NCBI RefSeq assembly: GCF_021739485.1
Contig: NZ_JAJFNK010000025.1
Location: forward strand, 1 to 64,000
Reading direction: 5' to 3'
Length of the DNA stretch: 64,000 nt
Source: Alicyclobacillus tolerans
GTDB lineage: Bacteria > Bacillota > Bacilli > Alicyclobacillales > Alicyclobacillaceae
Below, one piece after another: positions 52,707 to 59,811 of the stretch. Both the position numbers and the translations under genes were made by a program. The notes under the pieces were generated by a model that made no database searches, was not told where the DNA came from, and saw nothing but the letters and a program-made list of their open reading frames with translations. Numbering within the stretch: the first letter of the stretch is position 1; the number at the start of each line of letters is the position of its first letter.

Positions 52707-53624
52707 TTACTTCCCCTGGGATTCCAAAATTCGCTTTTCAAACACTTCAAGTGCGTCGTAACCTTGAGATTTCAGCCGCCAGTTCTTACATGCAACTTCA
52801 ATCAACGCTGCAATGTCCCGGCCCGGTCTCACTGGGATATCGATTTGGGGCACCGGGACGCCAAGGTATTCGATGACCTTGTCTTCAATCCCCAGAAGTT
52901 CCGTGTTCGCGTAATCGTCCCACGGCGTCAAGAAGATATCCAAGTTGATGGACGTTTCCTCCTGATAGGCCCCAGACCCATACAGGCGTGTAACGTCGAT
53001 AAATCCAATTCCACGCAGTTGCAGCAACTCGCGATTGTTGACATTGTGGGTTCCAATAATGCTTTGTGGTCCAATTTTTTTGATGATCACGATATCGTCC
53101 GAGACGAGTCGATGGCCCCTCTCAATTAAGGCCAGCGCAACCTCGCTTTTACCGATGCCGCTGGCACCTCGTAAAATAATTCCGACGCCAAAGATATTCA
53201 TACACACCGCGTGCAAGCTTTGTTCCTCAGCCAACACGAGTTGGAGAAAGTTGTTCAAGCGGCTAATAAAGTTGGTGGACTTTTGCCCTGTTCGCAACAG
53301 TGGGATGCTGTGGCGGTTGCAGTGCAGCGTGAAGTAGTCCAACCCTTCCTGCCCGTGGGTAATGACGAAACAAGGCGGTTTCATGGCGACGACGGCGCCG
53401 ATCCGCTGATCGCGCTGCTGTGCAGTCAACGAGTGCAGATATGTGATCTCCTGACGCCCTAAAATTTGGATTCTCTCTTTCGGGAAATAGTCGAGGTACC
53501 CGGTGAATTCTAGACCAGGCCTGTGAATATCCTCGCTTTCGATGGTGGTGTTTACGCCAGGTGCACCCGCAATGATTTCGAGCCGGAATTGTTCGGCCAG
53601 GTCGGAAACGGTGATGGTCTTCAA
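52707..53624 (-). CDS. hprK: HPr kinase/phosphorylase
   Basis: A 305-residue HprK. The N-terminal domain covers about 1-130. The C-terminal kinase domain has the P-loop GASGIGKS near residue 145, SDDIVIIKK near 170, and the HprK signature LQLRGIGFIDVTRLYG near 195. It phosphorylates HPr on Ser46, the cofactor for CcpA in carbon catabolite repression. Start choice: TTG at 53624 behind GGGGGG gives the usual HprK N-terminus (MKTITVSDLAEQF). A TTG at 53648 is an alternative. No lgt gene follows, unlike in Bacillus. Confidence 0.92.
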   Translation of the reverse strand: MKTITVSDLAEQFRLEIIAGAPGVNTTIESEDIHRPGLEFTGYLDYFPKERIQILGRQEITYLHSLTAQQRDQRIGAVVAMKPPCFVITHGQEGLDYFTLHCNRHSIPLLRTGQKSTNFISRLNNFLQLVLAEEQSLHAVCMNIFGVGIILRGASGIGKSEVALALIERGHRLVSDDIVIIKKIGPQSIIGTHNVNNRELLQLRGIGFIDVTRLYGSGAYQEETSINLDIFLTPWDDYANTELLGIEDKVIEYLGVPVPQIDIPVRPGRDIAALIEVACKNWRLKSQGYDALEVFEKRILESQGK

Positions 53625-53718
53625 AAAAAGCCCCCCATGTCGCTGCAATTCGATTGCCTTCTTGGCGTCAAACCCTGTTCATTTATTTAACCATAAGCAA
53701 GCGCTTTTGAGGTAACAA

Positions 53719-53751
53719 GAAACAGGTGCGGAAAATTCCCGCACCTGTTTC
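53719..53751. terminator. perfect 13-bp hairpin between hprK and the coat gene
   Basis: GAAACAGGTGCGG at 53719-53731 pairs with CCGCACCTGTTTC at 53739-53751. It lies after the stop of the leftward coat gene and upstream of hprK, so it probably ends the coat transcript. Confidence 0.75.
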
Positions 53752-53808
53752 TATGAAGTGACAATTTGGCGGCAAGAGGGCTTTTTCCAGGCCAAACCCC
53801 GTTCATCC

Positions 53809-54456
53809 TTACTGGTAGTGCTGACCCCAAGGCATTCCGGTTGCTTGTGGGTTCATTTGCTGCGGGACTTGATACGCTTGAATCATCGTTTGAGTGGTCT
53901 TTTCCAACAGCGTCGGCACTTGATAGTAACCTTTGCTATTCATGAACTCCCAAACGTCATATGCCATCCGGTCACACATGGAAGCGCCATTCATGAGGTA
54001 AGACCTCAGTTGCGGACTTGTGCACTCTAACGCTAACGTTGTCCAGCCAATTGCTCCAAATTTGTGCATGTTCAGAGCCACAGTGCAAACGGAGCGTTCC
54101 GAAACAGTCTGCGCATTCATGTTGGGAGCGGGCATAGACGGTTGACGCAATCCCAGTTTGGGCTGAACGTTCATCTGCCCTTGGTACTGAACGGTGTTTG
54201 GTTGTGCCATGTGAGTCCCATGTCCCTGCAGGAGGTTCACGCCTTCGATGTAGTGTTGATGAGCGGTTTGAGCTTGCTGGCGCAGCATATTCTGCAGTCT
54301 CTGGTCTTGAACCTGTTCGCTGAGGAAAGACAGCATTTCTACATTGGCCGCCTTTGTCATCAGTGCCTCGTTCATTCCAATAATCTCGTGTGCGCCGAAC
54401 GTCGTACTTCCTTGCATGTTGTTTTGCATGTTGTTTTGCATGTTTGTACCCTGCAT
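53809..54456 (-). CDS. CotF-type spore coat protein
   Basis: A 215-residue protein. The first 20 residues are Met/Asn/Gln-rich repeats (QNNM twice). A CotF-like helical domain follows (about 25-205), with EALMTKAANVEMLSFLSEQ and CTSPQLRSYLMNGASMCDRM typical of coat F proteins (both cut to key parts). The C-terminus is rich in Gln, Pro and Met. It is expected in the outer layers of the spore. GGAGGT seven bases before the ATG at 54456 fixes the start. Upstream in-frame Mets lack such a site. Confidence 0.85.
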   Translation of the reverse strand: MQGTNMQNNMQNNMQGSTTFGAHEIIGMNEALMTKAANVEMLSFLSEQVQDQRLQNMLRQQAQTAHQHYIEGVNLLQGHGTHMAQPNTVQYQGQMNVQPKLGLRQPSMPAPNMNAQTVSERSVCTVALNMHKFGAIGWTTLALECTSPQLRSYLMNGASMCDRMAYDVWEFMNSKGYYQVPTLLEKTTQTMIQAYQVPQQMNPQATGMPWGQHYQ

Positions 54457-54637
54457 AGGCTCAACCTCCATAGAATCGTTTTTACGCGTCATAGCCTGCT
54501 CAGGACCAGCGTTCTTATGCGGAAAACCGGACCTTTTCCCTATTCTTGTATATACCAATTTGTGGAAGTTGTTGAGGTGCGCCGCACGCGCGTCAATGAA
54601 GACAATTGCAGCGGCAGACGAGGGGGAGGTAAAGGTG

Positions 54638-54763
54638 ATGCCTGCGTATTTTTGCGAAGTTTTTACGAAAATTTATTCTGGAGATTATAACCTCTTTACA
54701 AACGCTGGGTATCATCGGGTATGCCAACACCTTACACATTTCGGCAAAAAGCCTAAACCGTGA
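54638..54763 (+). CDS. possible 41-residue small protein
   Basis: GGAGGT lies seven bases before the ATG at 54638, an excellent ribosome site. The frame reads MPAYFCEVFTKIYSG and is rich in aromatic residues, His and Lys with two Cys. No family is recognised. A weak promoter-like pair (TTTACG at 54662, TATAAC at 54686) overlaps it, so it might be chance. The rest of 54457-54871 shows nothing else. Confidence 0.35.
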   Translation: MPAYFCEVFTKIYSGDYNLFTNAGYHRVCQHLTHFGKKPKP

Positions 54764-54871
54764 AACCGGGACGTCCAACAAGAAATTCCAAACAAATGAA
54801 CTCTCAATTCAAACAACGGCCAGTCGTCAAAGAAACACGGTTCCAAAAAGGCTATCAAAGGAGTGGAGAGC

Positions 54872-56239
54872 GTGGATTTTCAAGTGCTGGAGTCGCACCG
54901 CCTGAAGTCGTTTCACAATCGCATGACGTTGTTGTCTGCTGCCGGAACGTTTTTAGATGGATTTGATTTGACGGTCATCGCAGTTGCCCTGCCGTTTTTG
55001 TCCAAACAATGGCATATTGGAGCGGGCCTGATGGGTCTGGCCGCCTCCTCCGCTGTCATTGGCATGCTGGTCGGTTCTATAGTCCTCGGGCGCTTAACCG
55101 ACCGCCTGGGACGAAAAAAGTTGTATGTTTTCGACCTTCTTTCGTTTGTTATTTTTGCTGCACTAACGGCATTTTCACAGAATGTATGGGAACTCATCGC
55201 ATTTCGCTTCCTACTTGGAATTGGCATTGGTGCAGACTACCCTATTTCGTCGACGCTCGTCGCCGAATTTAGTTCTTCCAGGCGCAGGGGCCGCCATGTG
55301 ACGACGCTTGGAGCGATGTGGTTCGTTGGGGCCATGGCGGCTTATGTCATCGGACTCGTTATGACGCCGTTGGGAGCGCAGGCGTGGCGCTATATGCTCT
55401 TGTTCGGCGCCGTTCTGGCGTTGGTTGTCATTTTGTTTCGCGCGGCGATTCCGGAATCGCCCCGTTGGTTGGCGCAGACCGGGCAGTTCGAGCAGGCTGC
55501 AGACGTACTGCAACGTTTGACGGGTCAGCCGGTGTCTACCGTCGGTGCTGTGACGGCACCAAGCAAGTGGAGTGACCTGTTTTCGCCGCAGTTTGTACGC
55601 CGGACGCTGTTCGTTTGCGTGTTTTGGTTCGCTTACGACGTTGCATACTATGGAATCTCGATGTACACACCGACCATTCTTAAGACCTTCACGCACGGCG
55701 GTCAGTTCGGCGCCAGTTTGGGGGCAATTGTCATCAGTTTTCTCAGTTGTTTGGGGGCCATCTTAGGGTTGTCTCTGGTAGATCGATGGGGCCGCCGTCC
55801 TCTGATTTTGTTCTCGTTTGCCGGTCTGACAGTGATGCTTGTGGTGTTGGCCTTCGATCCCGCTCCGTCTCTGGTGTCGTTGGTGTTTTTGTTTGGGTTG
55901 GCTGTTCTCTTTGCCAACATGGGCCCCGGTGTGTTGGACTTTGTTTACCCGACGGAGTTGTTTCCCACGGGTCTGCGCGCCAGCGCGACGGGACTGGGAA
56001 CCGCGGTGAGCCGCGTGGGTGCAATTCTTGGAGTGTCAGTCTTTCCGCAACTCGTTAAGACGTGGGGCAATGCCCCGGCTCTTTGGCTGTTTGCAGTTGC
56101 CTCAATGCTTGGGCTGGTGGTTTCCGTGTGGCTCGCCCCAGAAACCAAATCCAAGTCGTTGGAAGAACTCAACCAGCAATCGGCGCAGCAAGGGTCTGGG
56201 TCACATTCTGTGTCGGCAGGAGTCGGAGGCCCGGTTTGA
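54872..56239 (+). CDS. MFS transporter, PHS-like, paralogue
   Basis: A 455-residue, 12-helix porter related to the protein at 905-2335. It has FLDGFDLTVIAVALP in helix 1, GRLTDRLGRKK in loop 2-3, GIGIGADYPIS in helix 4, and PESPRWL at mid-protein. DRWGRRPLI and PETKSKSLEEL are like the sugar-porter/PHS group. An organic acid or phosphate substrate is possible. The GTG at 54872 lies eight bases after AAAGGAG. An in-frame GTG at 54863 overlaps that site. Confidence 0.85.
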   Translation: MDFQVLESHRLKSFHNRMTLLSAAGTFLDGFDLTVIAVALPFLSKQWHIGAGLMGLAASSAVIGMLVGSIVLGRLTDRLGRKKLYVFDLLSFVIFAALTAFSQNVWELIAFRFLLGIGIGADYPISSTLVAEFSSSRRRGRHVTTLGAMWFVGAMAAYVIGLVMTPLGAQAWRYMLLFGAVLALVVILFRAAIPESPRWLAQTGQFEQAADVLQRLTGQPVSTVGAVTAPSKWSDLFSPQFVRRTLFVCVFWFAYDVAYYGISMYTPTILKTFTHGGQFGASLGAIVISFLSCLGAILGLSLVDRWGRRPLILFSFAGLTVMLVVLAFDPAPSLVSLVFLFGLAVLFANMGPGVLDFVYPTELFPTGLRASATGLGTAVSRVGAILGVSVFPQLVKTWGNAPALWLFAVASMLGLVVSVWLAPETKSKSLEELNQQSAQQGSGSHSVSAGVGGPV

Positions 56240-56327
56240 TGCAGTGGTGGTACAACAGTTTCCGAACTCGTTTCGTACTGTTTGGTACGGACGTCAAAGG
56301 ATAAATTCAAGCAAAGAAGGAACTCAC

Positions 56328-57593
56328 ATGTCCGCCCCCGTTTCACGTCAAGGTCTCTACAATCTGTTGTTTGAAGGTCTGTATTCGCAGATGACGACGG
56401 AAATGAATATGCCGTCTGGTGAAGTTTCCGTGCTGTACCTCGATATTGACGGATTTAATCAACTGGAACTCGACTATGGGCCTGAAAGCAGTCGTCTGGT
56501 ATTACAAAGCCTTTGGGACGCGCTGATGGAATTCAGCGAGTCACAACAGATTCCCGGATTTTCATCCAAAGCGTTTCACCTCTGGGACAGCGGTTTTCTC
56601 CTGCTGTCCTCTCATGAACAAGTTGGCTTACTGTCGTGCGGCATCGAACGGAGAATTACAGCCATCGAAAACGGGTTGAACGAACGCGTGGGCATCCACG
56701 GACTTCCATGGCAAGGTGTACGTTACGGAGTTGCTTCGACAAGACCGGGGGACGTTGGATTGCAAGCCGAGTGCATTCTTCAGCCTGGGCGCCTGTTCGA
56801 TGCAGTCATGCAGGCAGTGACTGCGGCGCGCAGGCACCCCAACCCGCACTCCCTGCCAGTGCATCTGGTTGAAGAACTGCGCCGCATTGTGGAGGAAAAG
56901 GACGTCAACGTTGTTTACCAGCCCATATGGAACTTGGAAAGCCAGTCGGTGTTGGGGTGGGAGTGCCTGTCTCGTGGGCCGGCTGGCTCCGAATTGGAGC
57001 GCCCCTTGGACTTGTTTGATTACGCGCAGCGCAGTGGATGTCTATTGGCTCTGGAACGGATCTGTCGCGACTGCGCCATCCGGACAGCACGCGTGGATGC
57101 GCACGAAAAGTTGTTCATCAACATTTCTCCCAGAATTTTGGCCGACGCGTCGTTTCGCGAGGTCGAGACCCGAATGGTCGTTGAGGAAATGGGCCTGTCT
57201 CCGTCGCAAATTGTTTTTGAGATCACGGAACACCATGCCATTCGAGACTACTCGGCCTTTTTGCAGCTAGTGGACCACTACCGGAATCAAGGCTATCGGA
57301 TTGCCATTGACGACGTCGGGGCAGGCCACTCGGGACTCGTGACGTTGATGCAAGTAAAACCAGACTTCGTAAAAATCGACATGGAATTGATTCGCGGGAT
57401 TGAGAACAACCAGACAAAACAAGACATCGTTCGAGCAATTGGACAAATCAGCGCTGGTTTTTCTGCAACAGTGATTGCGGAAGGAATTGAAACACCCGCG
57501 GAATTAGAATTCCTGCGTCAATTAGGGATCGACTTTGGCCAAGGTTTTTTGCTGGGGAAACCGGGACCTCAAACTTCGTGTTTGGCCAGTTAG
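56328..57593 (+). CDS. degenerate GGDEF - active-type EAL protein
   Basis: A 421-residue cytoplasmic protein. The N-terminal half (about 25-175) has the GGDEF fold (VLYLDIDGFNQLELDYG), but the active loop reads HLWDSGFLLL instead of GGDEF, so no cyclase activity is expected. The EAL domain has E212-C-L, Asn265, Glu298, Asp328-Asp329, Lys349 and AEGIET, so phosphodiesterase activity is plausible. The ATG at 56328 follows AAGAAGG. The open frame from 56019 overlaps the MFS gene and is not used. Its neighbour downstream is the complementary protein. Confidence 0.87.
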   Translation: MSAPVSRQGLYNLLFEGLYSQMTTEMNMPSGEVSVLYLDIDGFNQLELDYGPESSRLVLQSLWDALMEFSESQQIPGFSSKAFHLWDSGFLLLSSHEQVGLLSCGIERRITAIENGLNERVGIHGLPWQGVRYGVASTRPGDVGLQAECILQPGRLFDAVMQAVTAARRHPNPHSLPVHLVEELRRIVEEKDVNVVYQPIWNLESQSVLGWECLSRGPAGSELERPLDLFDYAQRSGCLLALERICRDCAIRTARVDAHEKLFINISPRILADASFREVETRMVVEEMGLSPSQIVFEITEHHAIRDYSAFLQLVDHYRNQGYRIAIDDVGAGHSGLVTLMQVKPDFVKIDMELIRGIENNQTKQDIVRAIGQISAGFSATVIAEGIETPAELEFLRQLGIDFGQGFLLGKPGPQTSCLAS

Positions 57594-57606
57594 CCGGTAC
57601 CCGTAC

Positions 57607-57634
57607 AGCCCCCGGTGCCTTTGGTGCGGGGGCT
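57607..57634 (+). terminator. hairpin between the two c-di-GMP genes
   Basis: AGCCCCCG at 57607-57614 pairs with CGGGGGCT at 57627-57634. No T run follows, so termination may be partial and the two genes could still be co-transcribed. Confidence 0.45.
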
Positions 57635-57688
57635 CTGGGCTCTCAACCTGTTTAGAATTAAACGGCAGGGGCAAAAGGGGATGGAAAT

Positions 57689-59458
57689 ATGCCGGACGCG
57701 GACCGGCCCGAATTGTCTTCTACACAAAGGCAAGAGCGTCTTCGGGCGGAACTCGGCGATTGGGCCATCGGTACAAGGAAGATGAAATCCGCGGGAAGGA
57801 GTGCTGCCCGAGCGGTGGTGTCGTTGACGACCGGCGTCATCACAGGGTACACGTTGTCTATTGACGCGCTGCCAGTGCTGACAGACTATCCTTCTGGGCT
57901 AGAAGTATTCCTCATCGTGAATCTGTCTCAACTCTCGAACGGACAGATTTCGCCGCACTCCCTCCATGCACACTTGCGCAGGTGCGGGGTGTCTCCCCAA
58001 CAAGTTGTGCTGTTGTTGCTCCAAGAGGGAGAACCTATATGTATTTCACGGAATGTTGCAGATAAAATCAACGAATGGCGGCAGCACGGGTATCGCACAG
58101 GTCTGCACAACGCTGGCATTTCCAGCCCTTCGCTCTACTTTGTGTCCTCGGTGCCTTTGGACTACGTAAATGTTGCTCCCATGTTCATTCAAAGCATTCA
58201 CGCAGACAGGATTAAATCGGTTCTTGTGGACACGATGCTCGATTTGTCAAGAAAACTGAACTGTCGCGTGATCGCGGACGGGATTGACAACGAACAGGAT
58301 TTGCGGGTTTTACTGGGCCTCGGCGTTCACTTTGGGCAGGGGAGTCTACTGGATGGCAACGGGGATGACGATAGACCTGTCCAGGTTGGAAAAGAGACGC
58401 AAACGAGTGTCGTGCACCTCATCGAAGGTTTGATGGACGAATTGGGTGCTGCCGGCATTGTCCGAGTTGTGGAGGACATTGTGCGGCCCGTGAAAAGTGT
58501 GGAACCCTTGGTGCCGGTTGCCGAAGTTGTTCAGTATTTCAACCAATGTGAAGATGAGTCGGGAATTGTGGTAGTTAAGAATCAAACACCCGTCGGGTTA
58601 GTCATGCGGGAGAAGTTGTTTCAACGTCTGGCCTTCAAGTACGGATACTCCCTGTACTGGAACCGTGAAATCTCAAATTTAATGGACCCCAGTCCCCTCG
58701 TTCTTGAAGCGGTCACTCCGCTGGAGGTCGTGTCGCGCATGTCCATGGCGAGAAACCGCGAACAAACCTACGACTTGGTCATTGTCACACGGTCGGGTCA
58801 ACTCGCCGGAGTGGCAACGATCCAGGACATCTTAAACACGATTACAAGCACACAAATTGAACTGGCTCGGGACGCGAATCCGCTTACCGGGTTGCCAGGC
58901 AATCGCCGGATCGAACGGGAAATCGAACGGCGCATTCACTTGGGACGCCCGTTTACGATCATCTATTCCGACCTGGATCACTTCAAGTGGTTCAACGACG
59001 CGTACGGTTTTCAAAAGGGAGATTTGGTGATTGACTTTACGGCCAGCCTCTTGCGGGAAGAAGCGGCTACCTACGGCCGTACAGATGATTTTGTCGGCCA
59101 TATTGGCGGAGACGATTTCATCATCATTACAGGGGAAACCGAAACAGACCCTCTATGCGGGGCCATTATTTCGCGGTTCGACCGCGAAATCGCACAGTTT
59201 TACCCGGAAGCTGCGAATGGAGAAACTCTTGAGGTGAGAGACCGCTTAGGACGGAAGGTCCATTCCAAGGGAATTGGCATCTCACTGTCTGTACTGGAGT
59301 GCCGCTGTTCCGTGCCACAGGAGATTTCTTTGGAACTCGTCGCAGAACGCGCGGGTCATTTAAAAAAACTAGCCAAGGATAGGGAGGGCAGCGGATATGT
59401 GCGCGGTTTCCTCATCAATCAAGCACAGTTTTCCGCAGGTTTGACACTTTCCGATTAA
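57689..59458 (+). CDS. degenerate EAL - CBS pair - GGDEF cyclase
   Basis: A 589-residue cytoplasmic protein. The N-terminal EAL-like domain (about 40-225) has lost the EAL (VVSLTTGVI) and has ADGID for AEGVE, so it is probably a regulatory module. Two CBS repeats (about 262-385) usually bind adenine nucleotides. The GGDEF domain (about 390-560) has GGDDF at 473-477 and a canonical I-site RTDD at 464-467, five residues before it, which predicts product inhibition. The ATG at 57689 follows AAAAGGGGA. It pairs with the upstream EAL protein. Confidence 0.87.
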   Translation: MPDADRPELSSTQRQERLRAELGDWAIGTRKMKSAGRSAARAVVSLTTGVITGYTLSIDALPVLTDYPSGLEVFLIVNLSQLSNGQISPHSLHAHLRRCGVSPQQVVLLLLQEGEPICISRNVADKINEWRQHGYRTGLHNAGISSPSLYFVSSVPLDYVNVAPMFIQSIHADRIKSVLVDTMLDLSRKLNCRVIADGIDNEQDLRVLLGLGVHFGQGSLLDGNGDDDRPVQVGKETQTSVVHLIEGLMDELGAAGIVRVVEDIVRPVKSVEPLVPVAEVVQYFNQCEDESGIVVVKNQTPVGLVMREKLFQRLAFKYGYSLYWNREISNLMDPSPLVLEAVTPLEVVSRMSMARNREQTYDLVIVTRSGQLAGVATIQDILNTITSTQIELARDANPLTGLPGNRRIEREIERRIHLGRPFTIIYSDLDHFKWFNDAYGFQKGDLVIDFTASLLREEAATYGRTDDFVGHIGGDDFIIITGETETDPLCGAIISRFDREIAQFYPEAANGETLEVRDRLGRKVHSKGIGISLSVLECRCSVPQEISLELVAERAGHLKKLAKDREGSGYVRGFLINQAQFSAGLTLSD

Positions 59459-59619
59459 ACATGCATAGAACAAAAACAGAGCTGTGTTGGGCCAAATCGT
59501 TTGGTCCCCGTAATCCTTTTTGGAACACGCCGGGGTTCTTGGTCACATTGAACCTTAGAACGTTTGGTTAGAACGTCGAACCACCGGTACACCGAATCTA
59601 CTTGACAAAGGTGAGGTTC

Positions 59620-59715
59620 ATGCGGGAAATCTTACATGGTCTTGTGCTGTGGACAGTGTTTGTATATCTGGTGTCGCTGCCGTTTGCATTGTGGGGCAAA
59701 AAGAAAGGCGACTAG
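59620..59715 (+). CDS. 31-residue single-helix membrane micropeptide
   Basis: The ATG at 59620 lies just after AAAGGTGAGG (spacing three, slightly short). It encodes one hydrophobic helix (LVLWTVFVYLVSLPFALW) with a basic end GKKKGD. A single helix with a positive cytoplasmic end is typical of small membrane regulators. No family is recognised. It lies between the cyclase gene and the convergent ppk. Confidence 0.5.
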   Translation: MREILHGLVLWTVFVYLVSLPFALWGKKKGD

Positions 59716-59721
59716 CCCAGA

Positions 59722-59762
59722 TGTACAGGGTGTACAGAATGTACAGTCCAATAAGGTGTACA
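59722..59762. repeat. cluster of four TGTACA palindromes
   Basis: TGTACA occurs at 59722-59727, 59731-59736, 59740-59745 and 59757-59762. The first three are spaced by exactly nine bases and the fourth by seventeen. The cluster lies between the micropeptide stop and the ppk stop. Confidence 0.85.
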
Positions 59763-59811
59763 TGACGCATGTTTGGGCTGTTACTGCCGTCATACTTTCC
59801 TGACGCCGTTT

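Noticed and set aside
56019-56327. N-terminal extension of the degenerate GGDEF-EAL protein by 103 residues
   Set aside because: It overlaps the end of the MFS gene in another frame, while a ribosome site precedes the ATG at 56328.
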